A stretch of 19,870 bases of DNA from an uncultured Actinomycetes bacterium. Lineage in GTDB: Bacteria; Actinomycetota; Acidimicrobiia; IMCC26256; PALSA-555. Position numbers and translations under genes: made by a program. The notes beneath the pieces are model-generated. The model searched no databases, was not told where the DNA came from, and was given only the letters and a program-made list of their open reading frames with translations. The first letter of the stretch is position 1; each line of letters starts with the position of its first letter. The DNA is taken from positions 1-19,870 of the forward strand of contig CALEYV010000025.1 of the NCBI GenBank assembly GCA_937927875.1, read 5' to 3'. Of this stretch, positions 1 through 5,612 are shown one piece after another.

Positions 1-35
1 CGCCGCGGCCGCGGCGGCGACGTCAGGAGGAGCTG

Positions 36-500
36 GTGGGTCGGTTCACACGGGACGAGATCGAGGCGGCGTTCCACCACTTCCAGGAGGCGGCGGACCA
101 GTCGGCGAAGTCCGGGGACTGGCGGGCGTGGTCGGAGTGCTTCACGGAGGACGCCGACTACTACGAGCACCACTACGGGAAGATGCACGGCCGCGAGGCC
201 ATCTACCAGTGGATCCAGACGACGATGGCCGACCCGAACGTCTCGGACATGCGGAACTTCCCCATCGACTGGTACGTGATCGACGAGGACCGGGGCTGGG
301 TCCTCTGCTCGGTGTGGAACGAGATGGACGACCCCGGCGACGGCTCCCAGCACCGTGAGTACAACTGGACGATGCTCCACTACGCCGGCGACGGGCTGTT
401 CTCCTACGAGGAGGACATGTACAACCCGGTCGAGTTCGGCCGCATGGTGGCGGGCTGGCACGAGGCGAAGGCCAAGCTCAGCGGTTCCCCCCAAAACTAG
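36..500 (+). CDS. SnoaL-like / NTF2-fold protein
   Basis: A 154-residue protein of the size and composition of a SnoaL-like (nuclear transport factor 2 fold) domain, the cone-shaped fold used by many small isomerases, hydrolases and ligand-binding proteins. Family-type signs are the N-terminal helical part, the W-x-x-x-F-T-E-D-A-x-Y segment (W37 to Y46), the following H-G-R-E-A-I block, and an aromatic-rich C-terminal half ending in an E-D-M-Y-N-P-V-E-F stretch. The GTG start is supported by a perfect AGGAGG at 25-30, five bases before it. No signal peptide or membrane segment is seen, so it is probably cytosolic. Its TAG stop lies inside a KstR-like operator that serves the next gene. Enzymatic role and substrate are unknown; such proteins are common in actinobacterial lipid and steroid catabolic clusters. 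Family call fairly firm, function open. Confidence 0.85.
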   Translation: MGRFTRDEIEAAFHHFQEAADQSAKSGDWRAWSECFTEDADYYEHHYGKMHGREAIYQWIQTTMADPNVSDMRNFPIDWYVIDEDRGWVLCSVWNEMDDPGDGSQHREYNWTMLHYAGDGLFSYEEDMYNPVEFGRMVAGWHEAKAKLSGSPQN

Positions 501-511
501 AACGTGTTATA
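498..511. promoter_or_regulatory. KstR-type operator palindrome
   Basis: The 14 bases TAGAACGTGTTATA fit every fixed position of the mycobacterial KstR operator consensus TnnAACnnGTTnnA. The imperfect dyad extends outward to 495-514 (AACTAG on the left, ATAGTT on the right). It overlaps a good -10 box (TATAGT, 508-513), as expected for a TetR-type repressor site. KstR represses steroid ring and side-chain catabolism genes in mycobacteria and rhodococci and is released by a steroid CoA thioester. Seen: the exact match and its place upstream of the 564 gene. Inferred: binding by a KstR homologue, which is not encoded in this window. Confidence 0.6.
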
Positions 512-513
512 GT
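508..513 (+). promoter_or_regulatory. -10 box of the LLM oxidoreductase operon
   Basis: TATAGT matches the actinobacterial TAnnnT -10 pattern. A weak TTCCCC lies 17 bases upstream at 485-490 as a possible -35. Transcription would begin near 520 and leave a leader of about 44 bases with a GGGGGG ribosome site at 555-560, before the ATG at 564. The box is embedded in the KstR-like palindrome. Confidence 0.45.
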
Positions 514-563
514 TCCGGCCACCGGCCCCGACCCGGGTCGGCCGCGCCCGGACAGGGGGGACG

Positions 564-1754
564 ATGGAGTTCGGCATCTTCAACAGCCTCTACACGCCGC
601 ACCAGGCGTACGAGGCCGAGGCCGACCAGTGGGCCGTCGAGGCCCAGCGGCTGCGCAACGAGGTCGCCTGGACGAAGGCCGCCGACCAGGCCGGCTTCAA
701 GTACACGTGGGCGACCGAGCACCACTTCCTCACCGAGTACTCGCACCTGTCCTCGAACGAGGGGTTCCTCGGCTACCTGGCCGGCGTCACCGAGCGGATC
801 CACCTCGGCAGTGGCATCTTCAACATCACGCCCCCGGTCTGCCACCCGGCTCGCGTCGCCGAGAAGGTGGCGATGCTCGACCACCTCTCCGGGGGGCGCT
901 TCGAGTTCGGCGTCGGCCGGGGATCGTCGTCGACCGAGCAGCGCGGCTTCGGGATCACCGACCCCGAGGAGACCAAGGCCATGGTCGACGAGGTCCTCCC
1001 CGAGTTCAAGCGCATGTGGCGCGAGAACGAGTACCGCTTCGACGGCAAGTACTTCTCGCTGCCGCCCCGCAACATCCTCCCGAAGCCGCTCACCGACCCC
1101 CACCCGCCGATGTGGATCGCGGCCGGGAACCCGGGCACGTTCGAGAAGGCGGCCCGGCTGGGGCTCGGGGTGCTGTGCTTCACCACCGGCTCCCCCGAGA
1201 CCCTGAAGCCGCTCATCGAGATCTACAAGAACACGATCGATGATGCGGACCCGGTCGGCGAGTACGTGAACAACAACGTCATGGTGACGAGCCAGATGCT
1301 GTGCCTCGAGGACGGGCAGCGGGCCCGTGACATCGCCTGCAACATGCACGGCAGCTACCAGAACAGCCTCGTGTTCCACTACCTCGACACCTTCCCGAAG
1401 CCGCCCGGCCTGCCGACCTGGCCCGACCTCATCCCCGAGCCCACCCCCGACCTGCTCGAGCAGAGCATCGCCAACCACCTGGTGATGGTCGGGACGCCGG
1501 ACGAGGTCCGCAAGGCGGTCAAGGACTACGAGGACACCGGCGCCGACCAGGTGGTGTTCGGGATGCTGTCGACCACGATGCCGATCGAGGTGGCGCTGGA
1601 GGCGGTCGACACCTTCGGCACCCACGTGCTGCCCGAGTTCGACCGCGACCCGGTGCACTCCACGACCCGCCAGCGGGAGGCCTACGTGGCGGCGCGGGGC
1701 CCGCTCGACAAGCGGTCGCTCGGCCGCGCCCCCGACCAGGTCCCGGTCCTCTAA
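564..1754 (+). CDS. LLM-class flavin-dependent oxidoreductase
   Basis: A 396-residue luciferase-like monooxygenase (TIM-barrel) family protein that would use reduced FMN or F420. Visible family marks are the N-terminal M-E-F-G-I-F strand, the A-T-E-H-H-F motif near residues 50-55, the L-G-S-G-I turn, a P-A-R-V-A-E-K-V-A-M-L-D-H-L-S-G-G-R block, the F-G-V-G-R-G phosphate-type loop, a W-I-A-A-G strand and the C-terminal M-V-G-T-P-D-E-V motif typical of the family. The ATG is preceded by GGGGGG three bases upstream. It is the first gene of a likely operon with the SDR (six bases downstream) and the PPOX-family gene, under the KstR-like site. LLM genes also occur in the mycobacterial KstR regulon, so lipid or steroid catabolism is a reasonable guess. 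Cofactor and substrate cannot be read from the sequence. Confidence 0.9.
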   Translation: MEFGIFNSLYTPHQAYEAEADQWAVEAQRLRNEVAWTKAADQAGFKYTWATEHHFLTEYSHLSSNEGFLGYLAGVTERIHLGSGIFNITPPVCHPARVAEKVAMLDHLSGGRFEFGVGRGSSSTEQRGFGITDPEETKAMVDEVLPEFKRMWRENEYRFDGKYFSLPPRNILPKPLTDPHPPMWIAAGNPGTFEKAARLGLGVLCFTTGSPETLKPLIEIYKNTIDDADPVGEYVNNNVMVTSQMLCLEDGQRARDIACNMHGSYQNSLVFHYLDTFPKPPGLPTWPDLIPEPTPDLLEQSIANHLVMVGTPDEVRKAVKDYEDTGADQVVFGMLSTTMPIEVALEAVDTFGTHVLPEFDRDPVHSTTRQREAYVAARGPLDKRSLGRAPDQVPVL

Positions 1755-1760
1755 CTGCTC

Positions 1761-2609
1761 ATGGGCGAGCTCGACGGCCGCGTCGCGCTCGTCACCGGCG
1801 CCAGCCGCGGCATCGGCGCGGGCATCGCGCAGCGCTTCGCCGCCGAGGGCGCCTCGGTCGCCATCACCGCCCGGACGCTCGAGGCCGAGCCCGGCGCTCG
1901 CCTGGCCGGGTCGCTCCGCGAGACCGCGGCCGCGATCGAGGCCAGCGGTGGCCGGGCCCTGGCGGTGCCGGCGAACCTCGCCGACGAGGAGGACCGGGCG
2001 CGCATCGTCCCAACGGTCGTCGCCGAGCTGGGCCCCATCGACGTGCTGGTCAACAACGCGGCCGCCGCCGTCTACGCCCCGAACGCCGAGATCCCGCTCC
2101 GGCGGCGGCGGCTCACCTTCGAGCTCAACGTGCACGCGCCGGTCGACCTCGCCCAGGCCGTGCTGCCGGCGATGCGGGAGCGCGGGCGAGGGTGGATCGT
2201 CAACATCTCGAGCGCGACGTCGAAGCACCCGGTGGGGCCCCCGTTCAACCCCGGGTTCAAGCTCGGGTTCACGACGGCGACCTACGGGGCGTCGAAGGCC
2301 GCCCTCGAGCGGTTCACGACCGGGCTGGCGGCGGAGCTGTCGGGCGACGGGATCGCCGTCAACAGCCTGGCGCCGGTGGCCGCGGTGCGGACTCCGGGCG
2401 CCGACTCCCTCGTCGGCGACGTCATGGACGCCAACCCGGAGATCGTCGAGCCGCTCGAGCTGTTCGTCGAGGCGGCGCTCGTCCTCGCCACCGCCGACCC
2501 GGCCTCGATGACGGGCCGTATCTGCTACTCCCGCCCGCTGCTCGACGAGCTCGGCCGTGACTACCGCGAGCTCGACGGGCGACCCCGGGCGTCCGCCGGA
2601 TCGGCCTGA
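1761..2609 (+). CDS. SDR family oxidoreductase
   Basis: A 282-residue classical short-chain dehydrogenase/reductase, NAD(P)-dependent. The Rossmann T-G-A-S-R-G-I-G motif is at residues 12-19, followed by A-R-T in the cofactor-selecting loop, which hints at NADP. N-N-A-A replaces the usual N-N-A-G. The catalytic set is Ser150/Ser151 (N-I-S-S), Tyr175 and Lys179 (Y-G-A-S-K). Ser and Tyr are about 24 residues apart instead of 13, through a P-rich insertion, which some actinobacterial SDRs share. The start lies only six bases after the LLM stop and has no strong Shine-Dalgarno, so translation is probably coupled. It would oxidise or reduce a hydroxyl/keto group in the same pathway as its neighbours; the substrate is unknown. 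Confidence 0.88.
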   Translation: MGELDGRVALVTGASRGIGAGIAQRFAAEGASVAITARTLEAEPGARLAGSLRETAAAIEASGGRALAVPANLADEEDRARIVPTVVAELGPIDVLVNNAAAAVYAPNAEIPLRRRRLTFELNVHAPVDLAQAVLPAMRERGRGWIVNISSATSKHPVGPPFNPGFKLGFTTATYGASKAALERFTTGLAAELSGDGIAVNSLAPVAAVRTPGADSLVGDVMDANPEIVEPLELFVEAALVLATADPASMTGRICYSRPLLDELGRDYRELDGRPRASAGSA

Positions 2610-2613
2610 CCTC

Positions 2614-2979
2614 GTGAGCGTGTTCTCCGATGCCGAGCTCGCCTACCTCGACGAGGGCAAGCTCGGCCGCCTGGCCACCGTCGACGGGGCGGGCACGCCG
2701 CACCTGGTGCCGATCGGTTGGCGCTACAACCCCGACCTCGACACGATCGACGTCGGCGGCCGCGACTTCGAACGGAGCGCCAAGTACCGACACGTCCAGG
2801 CGAACCCGAACGTGGCGTTCGTCGTCGACGACGTCCTGCCACGGTGGCGGCCGCGCTGCGTGACGCTGCGCGGCACCGCGGTCGCGATCGCGGCCAGCGT
2901 CGAGGGGCCAGACCAGGGCGCGCTGATCCGAATCACGCCGACGCACGTCATCAGCTGGGGGCTGGACCAGCAGCCCTGA
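2614..2979 (+). CDS. PPOX-class (F420/FMN split-barrel) protein
   Basis: A 121-residue split-beta-barrel protein of the pyridoxamine 5'-phosphate oxidase-like superfamily, close to the actinobacterial PPOX group assigned to F420 or flavin use. Typical signs are the opening S-V-F-S-D-A-E-L-A-Y-L, then L-G-R-L-A-T-V-D, T-P-H-L-V-P-I-G-W-R-Y-N, G-G-R-D-F, the K-Y-R-H-V block with N-P-N-V-A-F-V-V-D-D, and a final W-G-L-D. The GTG at 2614 is chosen because family members begin at this S-V-F segment; an in-frame GTG at 2557 would add 19 low-complexity residues and overlap the SDR. The spacing of four bases after the SDR stop makes it the last gene of the operon. It may reduce a substrate with F420H2, or bind cofactor or heme-like compounds; which is not determinable. 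Confidence 0.82.
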   Translation: MSVFSDAELAYLDEGKLGRLATVDGAGTPHLVPIGWRYNPDLDTIDVGGRDFERSAKYRHVQANPNVAFVVDDVLPRWRPRCVTLRGTAVAIAASVEGPDQGALIRITPTHVISWGLDQQP

Positions 2980-2983
2980 TCGA

Positions 2984-3001
2984 GCGGGGCGGGCGCCCCG
3001 C
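2984..3001. terminator. GC hairpin between convergent genes
   Basis: GCGGGGC at 2984-2990 pairs with GCCCCGC at 2995-3001 around a four-base loop. It sits in the 25-base gap between two genes that end facing each other (stops at 2979 and 3005). There is no T-tract on either side, so this would be a GC-rich, actinobacterial-style bidirectional terminator if it is functional. Confidence 0.45.
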
Positions 3002-3004
3002 CGC

Positions 3005-3673
3005 CTACCGCCGGCTCGAGGCCGCCGCGGGCGCGTCGCGGGTCAGCAGCAGGACCGACAGCACCAGCAGCCAGATCGCCCAGAGCAGGAAGGCGATGAA
3101 CCCGACGGTGAAGATCGTCGTGTTGTCGTCCGACACGCCGATCCCCGCCACGAGCCACAGGGCCGCGATGACCTCGCCGGCCCATCCCATCCAGCGCTCG
3201 ACGAACCCGTAGCGCAGGATCGTGACGGACGTCGCCGACGTGAACACGGCCAGGAAGAAGGACGTGAAGGCGAGGAACACCACCGACAGCAGGTAGAGAC
3301 CCTGGCTGCTGGGCCCGAGACGCCCGACGTACAGGGCCAGGTACGCGGTGACGGCGTTCGCGACGAACGCCAGCCCGAGGCCGCCGAGCCCGCCGATGAG
3401 GGCGATGACCGACACCCGGCTCCCGGTGCCCTCGGCCCGGCGCATCCGCGCCCACAGGCTGCCGAGGAACCAGAGGAACGCCACCGCGCCGACCCCATTG
3501 AGATAGGAGCCGACCTTCAGCGCGTCCTGGTTGTCCCGGAAGAAGCTGAACACCTTCGCCGCCGAGTCGCTCGGCTTCGGCGGTGAGCCGCCGATCAGCG
3601 CCGCGATCACGACGAGCACGACGAACACGATCCCGGCCGCCAGGCCGTAACGCTCCCAGTTCGAATCGTCCAC
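3005..3673 (-). CDS. Six-helix integral membrane protein, function unknown
   Basis: A 222-residue membrane protein I cannot assign to a named function. Six hydrophobic segments are visible: roughly residues 9-28, 55-74 (after an F-F-R-D-N-Q-D soluble loop), 86-110, 121-145, 160-178 and 184-208, followed by a short Arg-ending tail. No enzyme motif or transporter signature is evident. The GTG at 3673 is preferred because GGGAGG lies five bases upstream; an in-frame GTG at 3709 would add 12 charged residues and has no such site. It is a single-gene unit facing the PPOX gene tail to tail. A TAGGTT box upstream may be its promoter. It could belong to the poorly characterised actinobacterial multi-pass families related to DUF4386, but that is weak. 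Confidence 0.75.
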   Translation of the reverse strand: MDDSNWERYGLAAGIVFVVLVVIAALIGGSPPKPSDSAAKVFSFFRDNQDALKVGSYLNGVGAVAFLWFLGSLWARMRRAEGTGSRVSVIALIGGLGGLGLAFVANAVTAYLALYVGRLGPSSQGLYLLSVVFLAFTSFFLAVFTSATSVTILRYGFVERWMGWAGEVIAALWLVAGIGVSDDNTTIFTVGFIAFLLWAIWLLVLSVLLLTRDAPAAASSRR

Positions 3674-3709
3674 TGCTGCCTCCCAACGCGTCGCGACGTG
3701 GCGCCGCAC

Positions 3710-3843
3710 CGTCGGCCCGAACCCGGGCCTGCCGGCGAGGAACCTAACCTCCGGTCCCGCGACCCGCGGCGTTGAACGAGCGAAAACCGGCCCGGCGATC
3801 GGGCGCTGACCTCATCAGGGCTCGGAGCCCCGCCCAGGGCCCG
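3710..3843. other. Intergenic stretch, no gene seen
   Basis: Between the minus-strand membrane protein gene and the end of the NUDIX gene. It holds the TAGGTT box at 3741-3746 and a small hairpin (GGGCT at 3818-3822, AGCCC at 3826-3830) just downstream of the NUDIX stop, which may act as a weak terminator. No convincing coding sequence is seen in it. Confidence 0.5.
3741..3746 (-). promoter_or_regulatory. Possible -10 box for the membrane protein gene
   Basis: TAGGTT on the minus strand fits TAnnnT and lies about 68 bases before the GTG at 3673. No clear -35 is seen. The same box sequence appears before the SDR at 15540, which lends some weight. Confidence 0.3.
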
Positions 3844-4530
3844 TCAGATCGTCTGCTCGAGCCGCCACTGGCCGGCCCCGATGTGGAGCCGGTGGCGAGG
3901 GCCGGGAGCGTCCGCGTCGCCGGAGACGTAGCCGGCGTCGCCGTCCCACATCGCGATCATCCCGTCGGCGCTCTTGGCGACCCGGGTCTCGTAGAACGTC
4001 GGCGGTCGGCGCCGCGCGTCGGCGAGCAGGTCCTCGACGGTGTCGAACCGACTGAGACGGGTCAGCGTCATCCAGGTCGGCGGCGCGAGCTCGATCTCCT
4101 CGGCGTCCCGACGCGCCAGCGCGTCCGTCGGGCGCATCCAGGCCGAGTCGTGGATCTCGCCGTGGTCGATCGTCACCGCGCCCGCCGGCGCGGGCGCGAC
4201 GAAGAACCACGTCGAGAAGCGCTTCGGGGCGAGGCCGGGCGGCAGCCAGTGCGCGAACGGCACGAGGGACGCGAGGACGCAGTCCAAGCCGGCCTCCTCG
4301 CGCGCCTCGCGCACCGCGGCCCGCCGGGCCGCCTCCTCCTCGGTCGACGTCCCGGCGACGTCCTCGGGGTCGACCCGGCCGCCGGGGAACACCCACATGC
4401 CGCCGAAGGCGAGCTTCGAGTTGCGGTGCAGCATGAGGGTCTTGACACCGTCGGCCCGGTCCCGGACCAGCACGACGGTGGCGGCGGGGATCGGCTCGGT
4501 GGGCGCGCGGTCGGCGCCGGCCTCGCTCAC
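3844..4530 (-). CDS. NUDIX hydrolase with long-insert Nudix box
   Basis: A 228-residue hydrolase for nucleoside-diphosphate-linked substrates. The Nudix signature is clear: F-P-G-G at 48-51, then Glu66, seven residues, and R-E-A-R-E-E-A-G-L from 74 to 82, with Glu78/Glu79 as Mg2+ ligands. The interval from Gly51 to Glu66 is longer than the canonical five residues, as in the RP2/NUDT19-like branch, some members of which cleave CoA and acyl-CoA. The C-terminal half has a W-M-T-L-T-R-L segment and a P-T-F-Y-E-T-R motif. The GTG start at 4530 overlaps the TGA of the upstream oxidoreductase gene as GTGA, so translation is very probably coupled. With many CoA-dependent genes nearby, CoA or acyl-CoA housekeeping is a plausible but unproven role. 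Confidence 0.85.
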   Translation of the reverse strand: MSEAGADRAPTEPIPAATVVLVRDRADGVKTLMLHRNSKLAFGGMWVFPGGRVDPEDVAGTSTEEEAARRAAVREAREEAGLDCVLASLVPFAHWLPPGLAPKRFSTWFFVAPAPAGAVTIDHGEIHDSAWMRPTDALARRDAEEIELAPPTWMTLTRLSRFDTVEDLLADARRRPPTFYETRVAKSADGMIAMWDGDAGYVSGDADAPGPRHRLHIGAGQWRLEQTI

Positions 4531-5534
4531 GGCGTCGGCTGCCGGGGCTCCAGCCCGGCCGCCCGGTAGCAGGCGTCGATGACGCGCATGTTGGCGACCG
4601 CGTCCGCGGTCGTCGTGGGGAACGGCGCGCCTTCGCGGACGGCTGCGACGAAGGCCCGCAGCTGGTAGGTGTAGGTCGCGTCGCCCTTGACGCGCTCGCG
4701 GCGGCGCCGCTCGGCACCGGACTGCGGGTCTCGTCGCGTCACGACCAGCCGGTTGAAGTACTGGGGCGCGGTGAGCCCGGAGACCTTGAGCGTGCCGTGC
4801 TCGCCCTCGACCCGCGCGCCCATGCTGAGCAGCTTGCGCGAGAGGAGCGCGCACTCGAACGATCCCGCCAGCGAGTCCGAGAACTGCAGGTCCGCCCGCA
4901 GCCACCGGTCGACCTCGGGGCGGATGCACTTCGCTCGCGCCGAGACGACGTCGGGCTCCTGACCGGCCAGGGTCCGGGCCTGATGGACCGCGTAGCAGCC
5001 GATGTCCATGAGCGCGCCGCCGGCGAGCGCGCGCTGGTACCGGATGTCGCCCGGGATCGGCAACGGGATGCAGGCCCGGACGTCGACCCGCCGCAGCTCG
5101 CCGAGCTCGCCCCCGCGCAGGATCTCGAGGACCCGGTCGACGAGCGGGTGGTACCGGTAGTGGAACGCCTCCATCACGACGAGGCCGTGCTCGGTGGCGG
5201 CGGCGGCGACCCGCTCCGCCTCCTCGGCGTTCGCCGTGAGCGGCTTCTCGCAGAGGACGGGCTTGCCGGCCGCGAGGGCTGCGATCGTGTAGCGGCCGTG
5301 GAGCCCGTTCGGGAGCGGGTTGTAGACGGCGTCGACGTCCGGGTCGGTCAGCAGGTCCTCGTAGGTGTCGTGCACCTTCCCGATTCCGTGCTTGGTCGCG
5401 AACTTCTCGGCCCGGGCGCGGTCGCGCGCCGCGACCGCGACGACCTCGGCCTCGGGCACCTTCCGTGCGGGGCGGATCAGGGCGCCGGGCGTGATCCGAG
5501 CCGCGCCGAGCGTGCCGATTCGAAGCGGGTCCAT
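4527..5534 (-). CDS. Gfo/Idh/MocA family oxidoreductase
   Basis: A 335-residue NAD(P)-dependent dehydrogenase. The Rossmann strand is I-G-T-L-G-A-A at residues 6-12, with the Y-N-P-L-P-N-G-L-H segment and the diagnostic C-E-K-P motif (Lys97) in the N-terminal half. The C-terminal half carries the G-G-A-L-M-D-I-G-C-Y block with a following His, as in the trans-1,2-dihydrobenzene-1,2-diol dehydrogenase-like branch. Substrates in this family are sugars, inositols or dihydrodiols. The ATG at 5534 is preceded at eight bases by TAGGCT, suggesting a leaderless transcript. It is the first gene of a two-gene operon with the NUDIX hydrolase and is divergent from the CoA-transferase gene. The long open frame upstream on the same strand is antisense to real genes and does not extend this protein. 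Confidence 0.9.
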   Translation of the reverse strand: MDPLRIGTLGAARITPGALIRPARKVPEAEVVAVAARDRARAEKFATKHGIGKVHDTYEDLLTDPDVDAVYNPLPNGLHGRYTIAALAAGKPVLCEKPLTANAEEAERVAAAATEHGLVVMEAFHYRYHPLVDRVLEILRGGELGELRRVDVRACIPLPIPGDIRYQRALAGGALMDIGCYAVHQARTLAGQEPDVVSARAKCIRPEVDRWLRADLQFSDSLAGSFECALLSRKLLSMGARVEGEHGTLKVSGLTAPQYFNRLVVTRRDPQSGAERRRRERVKGDATYTYQLRAFVAAVREGAPFPTTTADAVANMRVIDACYRAAGLEPRQPTP

Positions 5535-5542
5535 GGGCGCGC

Positions 5543-5548
5543 AGCCTA
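5543..5548 (-). promoter_or_regulatory. -10 box for leaderless oxidoreductase transcript
   Basis: TAGGCT on the minus strand fits TAnnnT and ends eight bases before the ATG at 5534, the spacing expected when transcription starts at the start codon itself. No clear -35 is visible. Confidence 0.45.
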
Positions 5549-5612
5549 TGGCGGGCCGAGCGCAGCGTGCGCGAGCATGCGTCCTCCCCTGCCGTCGGAG
5601 GAGCTCGCGCGC

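Noticed and set aside
1..35. Possible tail of an upstream gene
   Set aside because: Only 35 bases, GC-rich, with the ribosome site of the first gene; no stop codon or reading frame can be assigned with confidence.
507..2228. A 573-codon minus-strand frame
   Set aside because: It is antisense to the LLM and SDR genes, has a composition dominated by Arg, Gly, Val and Leu, and no motif. A GC-bias shadow.
2557..2613. Upstream GTG start for the PPOX-family gene
   Set aside because: It would overlap the SDR gene by 53 bases and add a Pro/Asp/Arg-rich stretch not found at the start of this family; the GTG at 2614 gives the family's usual N-terminus.
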